NCBI GenBank assembly: GCA_947561715.1
Contig: OX387197.1
Span: 1,927,001 to 1,991,000, forward strand
Source: Ascidia mentula
Lineage: Eukaryota; Chordata; Ascidiacea; Phlebobranchia; Ascidiidae
DNA length: 64,000 nt
Reading direction: 5' to 3'
The position numbers and the translations under genes were made by a program. This document shows positions 45,201 to 57,470 of the stretch, in pieces; the stretch's first letter is position 1, and every line of letters begins with the position of its first letter. The notes below the pieces were generated by a model. The model was not told the origin of the DNA. It made no database searches and saw only the letters and a list, made by a program, of their open reading frames with translations.

Positions 45201-48200
45201 AAACAAAACATGTGATATGTAAGATAAAAATGTAATGAAAAAATACAATGTCAAATTTAAGTATCTGCTTTTTGAACATTGACATATCAAAAATTTTCTG
45301 TTAAGTATTTCTGCAATGGTGAAAGTAGGATATTTCAGTGTTCAGATCAATATTCATGTGTGGTGCACTAGCTACTCACTATTCACAAACCTATCAGGAC
45401 ATTTTGTTCCAATGAATTTTCTGTTGCAGGGGACTAACTTGTTATTTGAACCATTTTCCTAACTTGATTTTCCTATTTAAAATTGTTATGAAACAGCCAT
45501 GGCATTGCACAGATTGAGAACAGTCAGCCAAGCTGGATCAGCCATTTTCCCGACAAGTCGGAGCGAGATCTGAAAAATCAAGCTCCCGGTGAGGTTTGAA
45601 CTCACGACCCTGGGCTAACTAGGCCCAACGCTCCACCAACTGAGCTAGCTCGGTGGTTTCACAGGGTATATCGTGGCCAAGGTACAATGGTGTGCAGGGC
45701 ACAATTTGGCAGGCGATTTTCGCATGCGTAGAGGATCTCCACCACCGTAATCAGACAACGCAGAAGTAATACCATGCTTTGAAGGCAGGGTCGCCCCACT
45801 ATAAAGGGCCTGCGCAGTGGGGCGATCCTGCCTTGCTATGCGAAAGCATGGTATTACTTCTGCGTTGTTCTATATAGTTTTTTTTTTTTTTCATGGTATG
45901 ATATTTAGAAATTTCATGGTATGATATTTTGTCAGTTTCATGAATTCAAGTTTGTTTTGTATCATACTTCCACAATAGTGTTTATGTACAATGGAACTTA
46001 TATATTGATATGCATGCTTTATATCTCTTGTTTGTGTAATATTTGTTGAGGATTTTTGTTTCTAGATATTGGGCCTGAAATTAACCAACCACTTGATGGC
46101 AACATTCATCCAGTTGAACAAGCACAACAATCCCCACAAGTACAAGGTAAGCAATTTATGTTGCAAAATATTTATCCAAGTGTGTGGGCGTCAGAGGCTG
46201 TGATCCTTTTTCAATGCAAGCTACCTGGCCGAAAGCATAAAAATTGCGCTTACAGAATTAGCTGCAGGAATTTGGTGCCCAACGGATGACGGTGATTGTT
46301 TCTTTTAAAGTATAGTCACCACAAAGTGGAAGTCTTTGCTTGACCGTTTGGTCTTCAAAGTTCGCCTTATAGTCACACCAGCTGCACTGATGAGACCTTT
46401 CAGGTCGAAACAGTGGCCATCTGTCTGCAGCTTATACACGAAACATTTTATTTCGAAAAGTATTCAAAGATTATGAGAAATCTTTCCAAGCCAACGTTTG
46501 TTCCACCCTGACTAAGGTCATTGTTTTTGAAAGCAGAATAAAGCCTATATCACCCACACATACATACATACAACATTATACTTGGGATTGCAAATGTTGC
46601 TGAATTGCTACTTCCCAAACAACTTTGATGTAAACTATATTGTTTTCAGATGAATTAGCAATTGCTGAAGTTGCCCAGATGCAAATACACCAGATACAAC
46701 CCAGTACATCGCAAAATAGAGGTTTTGTAACGAAACATGAAATATTCTATCAAATAATGCTAATAACTGCTCTTTATGTTATTATGAATTGGAATGTAAC
46801 AAGTTACTATGAACTAAAACATAATAATAATTTTCTGATTGAATAAATAATGCCTAAATGCAATGCATTTAAGTGGATATATTTGTCTACAGGTGCAAAC
46901 AGAAGATCTGCAAGACATGATACACCCCAAAATCCACCCATTGAAAGAAACCTTCCAGTGGATCATGACTTGCCGAACCCATCACCAGGAAGAAGTGGAA
47001 GAGGTAATTTTGTCTTGGAAGTAATCCTACTGTTTCCATTGTACATGATTTATCTGCTAAAAAAGTTTTGAAACTGCATATCCTTGCTATAAAGAGTAAG
47101 TTATTTTTAGGTGTTGAAGCTTTAAAATGATCGAAAACACTTTCTTAAAACAGTAGTGTACACATTTAGGTGTGAGGCATGAAATTATTCCACCACTCGA
47201 GAACAACATTCAGCCTAGTGAAAGAGAACAGCAATCACTACAAGTACAAGGCAAGTGTTTGGGTACAGACTTGTGTTTCTGTATTTCTTTTTATTCACAA
47301 AATCTAAATACAAATAGAAGCAAATAGAAGATCTACAAGTCATTCAACACCTGAAGTCCCACCCAGTGGTAGAAATCATCCAGTACATCAAGACTTGCCC
47401 AACCCATCCACAAGGAGAAGTAAAAAGGGTATATAATTTGTACTTTTTGATAATCTGACATGGTTAGCATTGAGCATAGCAGCGTGACAGAATCAATACC
47501 AACATGTGAAGTAATTTGCAACAAAAATGTTGGTTTGGTGTTTGTGTATGACAGCTGTAAGAATACCCCATATTGCAGCTACTTCACAAGTCTTATGAAA
47601 TGATTGTCATAAGTAAATTTAATATGTCAATTAAATGGATCTTTTGCTTCATTTATTTTTGTTGCATGAAAACAGATAATCATGCCTTGATAACAACTTT
47701 CTGAAAACGTACTTAATTAAAGTTATAAATGGCTTTAACAATTGAACTTTGTACAAATTATATATGTATAAATGTCTAGTCATTGATGAAGTTCATTGCA
47801 AGTTATAATATTGTACAATTTACCACCAGAAAAAGTGAAACCTGTTACCAACCCTCTGACACCACCCAGTGACCGTAACCTGAGAGTAGATCATTCCACA
47901 CCCCACTCATCACATCAACAACCAGGTAAAATAAAACAGGTGATAACGTAACAAACAAAACATGTGATATGTAAGATAAAAATGTAATGAAAAAATACAA
48001 TGTCAAATTTAAGTATCTGCTTTTTAAACATTGACATATCAAAAATTTCCTGTTAAGTATTTCTGCAATGGTGAAAGTAGGATATTTAAATGTTCAGATC
48101 AATATTCATGTGTGGTGCACTAGCTACTCACTATTCACAAACCTATCAGGACATTTTGTTCCAATGAATTTTCTGTTGCAGGGGACTAACTTGTTATTTG

Positions 48201-51200
48201 AACCATTTTCCCAACTTGATTTTCCTATTTAAAATTGTTATGAAACAGCCATGGCATTGCAATGCACAGATTGAGAACAGTCAGCCAAGCTAGATCAGCC
48301 ATTTTTCCGACAAGTCGGAGCGAGATCTGAAAAATCAAGCTCCCGGTGAGGTTTGAACTCACGACCCTGGGCTAACTAGGTTGGGCACCAAACGGATGAC
48401 GGTGATTGTTTCTTTTAAAGTATAGTCACCACAAAGTGGAAGTCTTTGCTTGGCCGTTTGGTCTGCAAAGTTCGCCTTATAGTCACACCAGCTGCACTGA
48501 TGAGACCTTTTAGGTCGAAACAGTGGCCATCTGTCTGCAGCTTATACATGAAACATTTTATTTCGAAAAGTATTCAAAGATTATGAGAAATCTTTCCAAG
48601 CCAACGTTTGTTCCACCCTGACTAAGGTCATTGTTTTTGAAAGCAGAATAAAGCCTATATCACCCACACATACATACAACATTACACTTGGGATTGCAAA
48701 TGTTGCTGATTTGCTACTTCCCAAACAAGTTTGATGTAAACTATATTGTTTTCAGATGAATTAGCAATTGCTGAAGTTGCCCAGATGCAAATACACCAGA
48801 TACAACCAAGTGCATCGCAAAAAAGAGGTTTGGTAACCAAACATGAAATATTCTATCAAATAATGCTAATAACTGCTCTTTATGTTATTATGAATTGGAA
48901 TGTAACAAGTTACTATGAACTAAAACATAATAATAATTTTCTGATTGAATAAATAATGCCTAAATGCAATGCATTTAACTGGATATATTTGTCTACAGGT
49001 GCAAACAGAAGATCTGCAAGACATGTTACACCCCAAAATCCACCCATTGAAAGAAACCTTCCAGTGGATGATGACTTGCCCAACCCATCACCAGGAAGAA
49101 GTGGAAGAGGTAATTTTGTCTTGGAAGTAATCCTACTGTTTCCATTGTACATGATTTATCTGCTAAAAAAGTTTTGAGACTGCATATCCTTGCTATAAAG
49201 AGTAAGTTATTTTTAGGTGTTGAAGCTTTAAAATGATCGAAAACACCTTCTTAAAACAGTAGTGTACACATTTAGGTGTGAGGCCTGAAATTATTCCACC
49301 ACTCAAGAACAACATTCAGCCTAGTGAGAGAGAACAACAATCACTGCAAGTACAAGGCAAGTGTTTGGATACAGACTTGTGTTTCTGTATTTCTTTTTAT
49401 TCACAAAATCTAAATACAAATATAGCAAATAGAAGATCTACAAGTCATTCTACACCTGAAGTCCCACCAAGTGGTAGAAATCATCCAGTACATCATGACT
49501 TGCCCAACCTATCTACAAGGAGAAGTAAAAAGGGTATATAATTTGTACTTTTTGATAATCTGACATGGTTAGCATTGAGCATAGCAGCGTGACAGAATCA
49601 ATACCAACATGTGAAGTAATTTGCTACAAAATGTTGGTTTGATGTTTGTGTATGACACCTGTAAGAATACCCCATATTGCAGCTACTTCACAAGTCTTAT
49701 GAAATGATTGTCATAAGTAGATTTAATATATCAATTAAATGGATCTTGTGCTTCATTCATTTTTGTTGCATGAAAACAGATAATCATGCCTTGATAACAA
49801 ATTTCTGAAAACGTACTTAATTAAAGTTATAAATGGCTTTAACAATTGAACTTTGCACAAATTATATATGTATAAATGTCTAGTCATTGATGAAGTTCAT
49901 TGCAAGTTATAATACTGTACAATTTCACACCAGAAAAAGTGAAACCTGTTACCAACCCTCTGACACCACCCAGTGACCGTAACCTGAGAGTAGATCATTC
50001 CACACCCCACTCATCCCATCAACAACCAGGTAAAATAAAACAGGTGATAACGTAACAAACAAAACATGTGATATGTAAGATAAAAATGTAATGAAAAAAT
50101 CTGCTTTTTGAACATTGAAATATCAAAAATTTCCTGTTAAGTATTTCTGCAATGGTGAAAGTAGGATATTTAAATGTTCAGATCAATATTCATGTGTGGT
50201 GCACTAGCTACTCACTATTCACAAACCTATCAGGACATTTTGTTCCAATGAATTTTCTGTTGCAGGGGACTAACTTGTTATTTGAACCATTTTCCCAACT
50301 TGATTTTCCTATTTAAAATTGTTATGAAACAGCCATGGCATTGCAATGCACAGATTGAGAACAGTCAGCCAAGCTGGATCAGCCATTTTCCCGACAAGTC
50401 GGAGCGAGATCTGAAAAATCAAGCTCCCGGTGAGGTTTGAACTCACGACCCTGGGCTAACTAGGCCCAACGCTCTACCAACTGAGCTAGCTCGATGGTTT
50501 CACGGGGTATATCGTGGCCAAGGTACAATGGTGTGCAGGGCACAATTTGTCAGGCGACTTTCACATGCGTAGAGGATCTCCACCACCGTAATCAGACAAC
50601 GCAGAAGTAATACCATGCTTTGAAGGCAGGGTCGCCCCACTATAAAGGGCCTGCGCAGTGGGGCGATCCTGCCTTGCTATGCGAAAGCATGGTATTGCTT
50701 CTGCGTTCTTCTATACAGTTTTTTTATTTTTTTATTTTTATTTAAAGACCCAAGGGGTAGGCAGTGCACTTAACTGTAGTGGTGTCTTTTTTATGAACAT
50801 TCAAATTTTTAATATTAAAATTCATTGCAGGCTTGTCAGGATTTCTTCTCATTGGTGGAGAGAATTCAAAACGAGATTGTGTGAAATGGAATGTTGCCAC
50901 AAAACAACATCAACATTTACCAGTTGGTTGCATTTTAATGTGTAAAATAGCTTCACGGTGCCTTAAAACTGTTCACACTATGCATTTCAACTTGTTTATT
51001 GCGCAAGCAAATCCATTTATTTGTGCTAAAATAACAGATTAATAAAATACAGTAAGCTTGGCAGCAACAGCAACATAATACAAGTAAATCTTTGTAAAAT
51101 CACAAAAATGTTAGAGAAAAATTGTTGCATCACAATCAGGGGTGAGCTCAATTTTGATATTTCCTTTTGACAGTTTTAAATTTAAAGGAATAATCTTTGC

Positions 51201-53606
51201 AATTATATTGGCTGTCTGTTAAAAACTACTGTTAAATTATATTTGAACCACAATAAAAATATTAAACTGTGTTAACACTTGGGATATGAAATGTTTACAG
51301 AGTTTTACAATTTTCTTTGTAGAAACTGAACTCAGCAAGAACATTCTCAACTTCAGCCATAGTTGGAAACACAGTTTATGTAATGAGTGGAAGCGGTCCA
51401 ACAAAAAGTTGTGAGATGATGAATTTGGAGAGAAGTGAACGCTGGATAAAATTTGCTGATTTGTGTGAAGTTCGACAGTCTGCTGCATCGGCTGTTATTA
51501 GAAGTCAGGTTTATGATTGAACATAACAATTAATAAAAATCAAATATCTTTGGAACCAATATGTTAATGTTTTATGACACCTAAATTACATTTTGCGACC
51601 CCATATGTTCATTGAACAGAATAAAATCTGTGCACTTAGGTATGTTGAGGGAGAAATTTTATGCTTGGATTCGTTTATAACAATGTCACCATATTCAAAT
51701 TGTAAAAGACCGTTTAAGAAATCATAGTGTGTATAAACAGATTTATATGAAGAAAATTAATGGGTAAATTATGTACTAAGCAGTTTGAGTAAAATACACA
51801 GATTACTTACTTGAATTCTACTGTATTTTATCTTGTGGGTGGTACTTTGTTATGCTACAGAAATATTTGTTAATGGCAATAGCAAAAGTTGCATAGGAAC
51901 CAAGTTTTATTGCTACCCAATCTATTTCATTGACAATTCCATGTTGTAGAGAAACTTTACCTTTCCGGTGGTCTTGGTGGAGCTCACAAACCATTTTCAT
52001 CCTACTTGATTTATACCATAGATGTAGACAGATGGATAATTGGTGTCAACATGTTGCAACCAAGATGTGCACATGGAATGTGTTCAATTGACAGTAAGAA
52101 TATGTTTGAAAACTCCTAAAACTTATGGAGAAGGCTTTCCCTTTTCTTGACAATGCAAGGCAACAATGTAAAATTCGGTTTAAACTTTACACACCCCACA
52201 ATACTCACTCACTTATTCCTCACAAACATTCCATGGACTCGCAAAACTGTTTACTTATTGATGACGTCATATGCACGTTTTAATTTCGTTTCGTGTAAAA
52301 TGAACAAAAAAAAATTTTTCTTTAATTAAACCGATGTTTAAAATAATTATTTTCGTGCTTACTGAGTTCGTGAATATCAACCATGATATTATTTAGTTTT
52401 TATTTACATCTTGATATTAAAACTGTCCGTTATTTCTACGTTAAAACGTAGTGCTTAACTCAATGATTGTTACGTAACATTACCACATAATCGTAATATG
52501 ACGTCACAATAAATATTAACACAAACGATTTGGAAATTTCTTCAGATGTTTTGTTTTCTGTGGGTGGAGATGGTGGCGGACAACGCTTACAATCATGTGA
52601 ATTCCGTGATGTTCGTGTTGGAACCTCCACAAGAATCGCTTCCCTCAATGAAGCAAGATGTGATTTAACATGTGAAGAAATTAAAGGGAAGATCTATGCA
52701 ATTGGTTAGTTATCAGAAGCTACATATTAACTAAAACTACTAGTTTTTGAAACTGTTTCTTATTTCCTGGATTCTATCTATTAATGTGAGGTAACTTCAG
52801 TCGATTCCATAATATTTTGAATGATTTTTTTTCTTGCTATTCTTGTAGTTTGTTTATTCTTGACAAATAGGTTTTGAATTAACTCAAATTACTGGTTTAG
52901 TTTTAAACCAAAAACCATCAAAATATCTTCAGTGTAACATTTACAACAGTAATTAATATTACTTAATTCACACATGATGTAATTAAAGTTACATGAACAA
53001 ATATTTCACTTAAATATAAAACAGAAGCCAAGGAAATTCCTGGACAAAGTTTTACTTTAAATCTGACAGGAGGTGGTGGTCGTGGCTTCCCCCTTGGAAC
53101 AGTTGAAGAATACGAACCTAGAGTCAACAAATGGAAATATGTTTCTCCTCTCCTAGAACCTCGTTTCCGTCACTCTACTTGTGTTATTGATGGGAGGATT
53201 TATGTTGTGGGTGGATCGGGGTGAGGTTTACGTTTGAATGTTTGTCCTAGTGATTGTAACGTCACTATAGGGTTTGTTTCTCATAATTTAAGGTGTTTAA
53301 TGCGATAATATATGTAAGTGTGTGATTTGCGCACAACCGACTGACCTTGCTAATGATATTAAGTAAAAGTAAATTTTGTGTCCCAATATCAGCAATAAAA
53401 ATATACAGAACACGTGTGTTGTTGTCAGTTGCGTGTGTAAAATTTCCTGATTTTTAACCAAACTCACAGTAATTTTGGTTGTATTTTGGAGTTACAGCAA
53501 TCCCTCCCCGACATCAGTTGAAGTTTACGATCCAACCTCAGATGTCTGGACACATGCTTTTAATCTTGACAAACCAGTTTATGATGCGACTGTTGTTGCT
53601 GTTTAA
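42228..53606 (+). CDS. Gene C: kinase-linker-kelch gene, three linker cassettes
   Basis: Kinase exons are 42228-42272 (an in-frame ATG also lies at 42225), 42330-42499 and 42556-43397. Cassette 1: 43896-43967, 44140-44250, 44424-44504, 45078-45173, plus damaged exon 4 (from 43540) and exon 8 (from 44573). Cassette 2: 46066-46146, 46650-46721, 46893-47003, 47170-47250, 47321-47428, 47830-47925. Cassette 3, lacking exon 4: 48756-48827, 48999-49109, 49276-49356, 49426-49533, 49934-50029. Kelch: 50831-50922, 51323-51503, 51950-52093, 52546-52704, 53025-53220, 53498-53606 (TAA). Skipping the two damaged phase 1-1 exons keeps the frame and predicts about 1,104 residues. The kinase motifs match gene B (GQGSFG, AVKF, HGDLKPGN, DFG, APE). 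The second kelch repeat has VYVMSG instead of VYVMGG. This is the only gene in the window spanned from start to stop with an apparently open frame. Confidence 0.83.
43540..45173 (+). repeat. Linker exon cassette C1, partly decayed
   Basis: Exon 4 is missing its 3' end, donor and the start of intron 4: the sequence runs from CAATCCCCA straight into intron-derived CATGCAAGC at about 43610. Exon 8 has lost its GT donor through a 4-bp deletion (AAAAAGG followed by ATAATTTG near 44680). Exons 5, 6, 7 and 9 keep their signals. Exons 4-7 match gene D most closely, while exon 8 is of the long type. There is no ribozyme insertion in intron 4. Confidence 0.7.
45537..45865 (-). mobile_element. tRNA-like SINE with foldback end (gene C, after cassette 1)
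   Basis: tRNA-like head at 45582-45657 and hairpin at 45759-45864. The left direct repeat and about 20 bp are deleted, as in genes A and C3. It is followed by a T tract and the cassette junction. Confidence 0.65.
46271..46445 (+). mobile_element. Retrozyme-like insertion, left arm deleted (C2)
   Basis: Starts in the hairpin loop (TTTGGTGCCC) and keeps the right arm, the spacer and the intact hammerhead. The left arm present in B1 and B2 is gone, which would abolish the hairpin but not the ribozyme. Confidence 0.6.
46380..46432 (+). ncRNA. Hammerhead ribozyme (type I), cassette C2, intron 4
   Basis: Same structure as the B2 copy. Stem I is 46380-46386 with 46426-46432, and the core CTGATGA is 46387-46393. 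Stem II is GACCT-TTC-AGGTC, so the only change from B2 is in the terminal loop. GAAAC, the 4-bp stem III and the GTC triplet (cleavage after C46425) are intact. Confidence 0.92.
48283..48380 (-). mobile_element. Truncated tRNA-like SINE at cassette junction (gene C, after cassette 2)
   Basis: Only the left part survives. The tRNA-like head starts at 48339 and stops in the anticodon region (CTAACTAGG), where it is fused to ribozyme-element sequence. This marks the C2/C3 recombination breakpoint. Confidence 0.65.
48381..48555 (+). mobile_element. Retrozyme-like insertion at recombination junction (C3)
   Basis: Begins exactly at the breakpoint with the tRNA-like SINE. The first bases (TTGGGCACCAAACGG) are the inverted form of the hairpin loop followed by the right arm, so the break occurred inside or by way of the palindrome. 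The hammerhead is intact. Confidence 0.6.
48490..48542 (+). ncRNA. Hammerhead ribozyme (type I), cassette C3, intron 4-like sequence
   Basis: Identical in the ribozyme to the B2 copy: stem I 48490-48496 with 48536-48542, CTGATGA 48497-48503, stem II with TTT loop, GAAAC, stem III and GTC, with cleavage expected after C48535. It lies in the intron between exon 9 of C2 and exon 5 of C3, because exon 4 of this cassette is missing. Confidence 0.92.
48756..50029 (+). repeat. Linker exon cassette C3 (exons 5-9 only)
   Basis: A third copy that lacks exon 4. The upstream breakpoint at 48380/48381 joins the middle of the tRNA-like SINE to the loop and right arm of the intron 4 hairpin. The ribozyme is therefore present but exon 4 is gone. 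Because exon 9 of C2 ends in phase 1 and exon 5 starts in phase 1, the frame survives. Confidence 0.75.
50368..50706 (-). mobile_element. tRNA-like SINE with foldback end (gene C, before kelch exons)
   Basis: tRNA-like head at 50423-50499 and hairpin at 50600-50705, in the intron between exon 9 of cassette 3 and kelch exon 10, the same position as in genes A, B and D. Confidence 0.65.
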
Positions 53607-54450
53607 TATGTGTTTATTTTGTGCTGAACAAAAATTACATGTTTTGCTAACATTTCAATCCCAGCCTGGCCAACACCCCAGTAATGTAGGTCAGTGGTGT
53701 GCAACCTGAGGTTATAAGGTTGACGAAAATGATCTGTGCAAGAAATATCTGTATTTCAAAACTTTATACAATGGCTTGTAGCTAATGGAGGTGAAAGATA
53801 TTTTTGAGCTCTGCATTTATAAGTGATTATGGGCATAGTTAATATGCCAACATCTAGCATAGTTTGGTAAGTGTGTAAAAGATGAAAGGGTAGGCATAGG
53901 GTTGACTCTTCGCTTGCAAGACCACATATGTTGTTACGTTTACACGGTTAATGGTTTAATAAGAGATAATTTTGGTCAGATTTAAGAGACGGTCATTCCA
54001 CAAAGATATTCGGTGCAAGAATAATGCGGTCCAAGGAAAATAAACCAACTTTTTTGCTCCCTGACAAAGGAAAACCTTAAAAAAATGTTTTGTGCATCAC
54101 GCCTGCGTTCTGTTGTCTAGTGTTCTTCTGTTTATACCAAAACAGTTATTAATGCATCACAATGGTGTAGCTGCAAAATATGTGTATCACTAGCGCTGTT
54201 TTAGTGACGCCCAAAAAGGTATTTGCTTGGAGTATTCTCGTTTACGTTGTCATAACAACAACGCTGCTCGCAAATTTGCTGATCGATCACTTCTGGTTCC
54301 GATAATTCTTCCATAACAACACAATCCTTTCCAACTGCGGTTAAACAAACTTTAAAATAACATGTGCGTTATAAATCGGTTAGTTAATATTGCAGTTGCC
54401 TTAAAAGAAAGTTTGTAAACCTTGTGATCGCTTTAAGGCTGTTTAAGGAG
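53607..54450. repeat. Truncated 3' flank of gene C
   Basis: Matches the first ~850 bp of the gene A and B flanks, then diverges abruptly at about 54450 (after TGTTTAAGGAGCATGTATTAC). The remaining ~6 kb of flank found after A and B is missing here. No gene seen. Confidence 0.6.
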
Positions 54451-55304
54451 CATGTATTACACTGCGATTTTTTATAACTGCAAAAGAGTAGTAACTTTTG
54501 ACAAACAAGGAACCACACTGAAACAGAACATGTGAGCAGTAGCACACAGCTAGCAAACACAAATGTAGGGTGCATAAAACTCAGGCCATGACTAACTTCA
54601 TTACCAGAAAAGTATGTATATAATAAATGTTGACCGAATGACCAAGATTACTTGAAAGTCGTGGAAACGCACGGTCAAATATATGCCCTTGCGCGCTCCA
54701 GCCCTATGGAAATACTCGAGCAATAATCGGCCGCAGTGGGCTCACAATTGCCATTGTGACCAAAAGTCCACTTGGCTTATTGCCGAAGAAATAAATACAC
54801 GAACTCTCCTTCTCTCCCGCGGTGAACATAGGGTTCGGAACCAACAACATGTTTGCAATGAAAGGTGACAATCCAATGGAGGCATAAGTGGAATTGTTGA
54901 CTTATGAAAGTTCTTGTCCGTTTGGTGCACATTCCTGTACCTATTCGCCAACGTATGCAGAAATACTGTAAATTATTATGCATTCTTTTTACTTATACGC
55001 CATGTTGTGTTGCAAATCCTTCACACTGGATTATTGCCTTGACCAAGAAGCCAAGTTTCATTGCAACGCTTAATATGGAATGGAAGAAGTGGATCTTCAG
55101 CTTATTGAGGGTTACTTATAGTACGATAGGATTCATCTCTCCGTTGAACATCACATATGTTTAACATCTGTTTTAAGTATTTTGCAGGTTGGTCGCTGGG
55201 TTCTTTGTGGCCTATTTGGCTTGAACATCAAGTCATCCGTGCTGGTGCGACTGGGAGCAGTTTTAGCTGACCAAACACAGAGGCGCCTAAAGTCTACAGC
55301 CTCA
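54451..55304. other. Unique spacer after gene C
   Basis: Not shared with the other units. Short ORFs exist on both strands but none shows a recognisable domain or splice context, and I see no RNA gene. Confidence 0.4.
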
Positions 55305-55650
55305 GAGCAGTGTTTCTCAAACTTTTTCCAATCACGTACCGCTCATTTGTTTTTAATGCACTGCGTACCACCGTATTACTATACCATAACTGTTATGACA
55401 TAACACCAATGAATAACAATTTAGCCAATATCACCACGTGAAATTGTTGCACAGTTGAATACACGATGTCAGAATTACTTTAACAGTGCAACAATTTCAC
55501 GTTGATACTATTGCGTCACAAATGCACAATAAAGAAAACCGACATCATGTATTTGCAGCGGTTTTGGCTTCTGCAAAGTGCGGTAAATTGTATAGAGTAG
55601 ACTAAATCGCGTACCACTTGAAAAGCTCTCGCGTACCACTAGTGGTACGC
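55305..55650. mobile_element. Possible decayed hAT-like MITE
   Basis: Starts CAGTGTTTCTCAAACTTTTT, a hAT-style terminus. It is followed by inverted pieces (AATTTCACGTGGTGAT-like motifs at about 55433 and 55493, and GCGTACCAC motifs toward the right). The right terminus is not cleanly identified, so the limits are approximate. Confidence 0.4.
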
Positions 55651-55908
55651 GTGGATATCGAGTTAGAAAGCAATAGAATCGCAGCCCAAGCCAACCTAAA
55701 ATATGAACGCTCGCTTTGCCCGAGAGGTCATCACAAGGATTTACGCGAGGATTGAGTGTATGTGGCTGTACCTGAAGGCAAATACTTTACAGTCCTAATC
55801 AAAAATTTGCAGTAAACATTACATGTACATACAATGTGCTAGTGTTGTAATGATAATGAGAAGTAGTGATATGGCCATTAACAAGTTTAGTAGAAATGAA
55901 AATCCAAG

Positions 55909-56136
55909 GTGCGAAGACCGTGTGGCAGATGTGGTCACTCTGGTCATGAGGAATTAAGTTGCCTTTTCAAAAGTGCCCCGTGTTACAAGTGTGGAATAAT
56001 AGGTCCCATTGCATCGACTTGTCGGAACCGAAGCAAGCGAAATTTAAACTACATGGCTTCCGAAGATCAACAGGTGCCATTAAAATGTTTTTTAGATTCC
56101 ATTGGTGCTATAGAACATGATAATTTAGTGATTTGA
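55909..56136 (+). pseudogene. Gag zinc-knuckle remnant
   Basis: Two tandem CCHC-like knuckles can be read. CGRCGHSGHEELSC fits C-x2-C-x4-H-x4-C. The second, CYKCGIIGPIASTC, has Pro where the His should be. The rest of Gag is not recognisable. Confidence 0.65.
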
Positions 56137-56339
56137 AAACTTATTCAAACGAGAGAATCATTCCTCTGGGGTTTTTGCGAGTTGAGGTGGAATACCAATC
56201 TACCCGTTAATACTTGAACCTTTATATTATGGAAATAAATGGTTCGACTTTGTTTGGTCGTGAGTGACTGCGTGCCTTTTGTAAATCTGGAAGTCATGAA
56301 GTTTTTAGTTGTTTGAAGTTTAATGTAACAAACTGTCCG

Positions 56340-56690
56340 CTGGTCACCGAGTTTCCAGAGGTGTTTGATGACAAATTAGGAACATCAAAAGAATTAAAAT
56401 GAAAATTGTATCCCAAATCTAACGCAAAACCTGTTTTCTGTAAGGCCAGATCACTTCCATACTCCATAAAGCAAAAAGTTGAAACTGAATTAGAGAGGCC
56501 ATGACATCTGAAGGAATATTGGAGTCCGTTCCTTACAGTGAGTGGGCAACCCCTGTCGTACCCGTGTTAAAAAAGGATGGTTCAGTAAGATTGTGCGGAG
56601 ATTTTAAAGTAAGCTTAAAATTCAATCTTAAACATAGAGCAATATCCCTTGCCTCAAGTAACTGATATTTTTGCCACGTTGGCTGGACCA
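56340..56690 (+). pseudogene. Reverse transcriptase fragment, frameshifted
   Basis: Pieces such as [39 protein letters not shown] and [15 protein letters not shown] follow the order of the N-terminal reverse transcriptase region of Gypsy-family Pol, across stops near 56400 and 56503. The active-site region is missing. The sequence passes directly into integrase sequence at about 56690. Confidence 0.65.
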
Positions 56691-57260
56691 CATTGGCTCG
56701 TTCAAACCGTCAAGAGAGGTTTACAGTCAATGTCAAACGATACCGGAGACATCAAAAGCAAACTATCAAGATTTTTGCTGTCCTACCGCAATGCTCCTCA
56801 TGCAGTGTTAAGAGAGTCCCCTGCCAAGCTGTTCCTCAAGTGCAATCTGAGAACCCGCCTGGATCTTATTCAACCCGCGGGAGAGGGAAGGGTCGAGAAG
56901 TGCACAGAAAAGCACATCGACAATCACCACGGGCAACGGCCACGAACATTTGAAGTTGGTCAAAAAGTGGCAACTCTTGATTATCGCGCTCGTAGTAAGC
57001 GTTGGGCAGTTGGAGTCATTGAAAAAGTTCTCAGGCCACTGACCTATCTTGTTCTTGTAAACTGTAAATTTCCTTGGAAGGGTCACATTAATCAGATAAT
57101 CGATATGTCAGGAAATACCGTTCGTGATATTGTACAATGTAATTCGCCGTGTTTCGACGATTTTGTTTTTGATAACCGTTCCAACCTTTCGAACGACACT
57201 CATGCTCGTTATCCTACGAGAACTCGACATCCGCCATCCAGATATGGATGTGAGAATTAG
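56690..57260 (+). pseudogene. Integrase C-terminal fragment
   Basis: The frame from 56649 to 57260 runs FATLAG then VQTVKRGLQ, LLSYRNAPHAV, SPAKLFL, LRTRLDLIQP and VIEKVLRPLTYLV, the pattern of the distal integrase core and C-terminal domain of Gypsy elements. The catalytic core and RNase H are deleted. The fusion to the reverse transcriptase piece keeps one open frame by chance. Confidence 0.65.
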
Positions 57261-57470
57261 GATTTGTTTGTAGGGAGGAGTGTTATATATTGTGTTTGTG
57301 ATCCACGTGTGCTCGCTGAAGCGTAACGACCGCTTTATAAGTACTCCTATATGCCCGAGAGGTCATTACAAGGATGTACGCGAGGATTGCGTGTAAGTGG
57401 CTATTACTCAAGGCGAATACTTTACACAATCTACCAACGGACAAGATTAATCTTGCTGAACCATGAAACA

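Larger units (their letters stand above)
46066..47925 (+). repeat. Linker exon cassette C2
   Basis: Six exons with intact sites. The upstream junction (45885-45930) is the same T-rich SINE end joined to ATTTCATGGTATGATAT as upstream of B2. The shared breakpoint means one ancestral duplication, or gene conversion, explains both. Intron 4 carries the ribozyme, but the left arm of the flanking hairpin has been deleted (46260-46272). Confidence 0.75.
55718..57470 (+). mobile_element. Decayed Gypsy-type LTR retrotransposon remnant
   Basis: Two related segments, 55718-55792 and 57353-57427 (both start CCCGAGAGGTCAT), look like remains of the LTRs. Between them are a Gag zinc-knuckle piece, a reverse transcriptase fragment and the integrase C-terminal part, in that order. 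Frameshifts and stops interrupt the coding parts and most of pol is deleted, so the element is dead. It lies between genes C and D and is absent from the A-B and B-C spacers. Confidence 0.75.
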
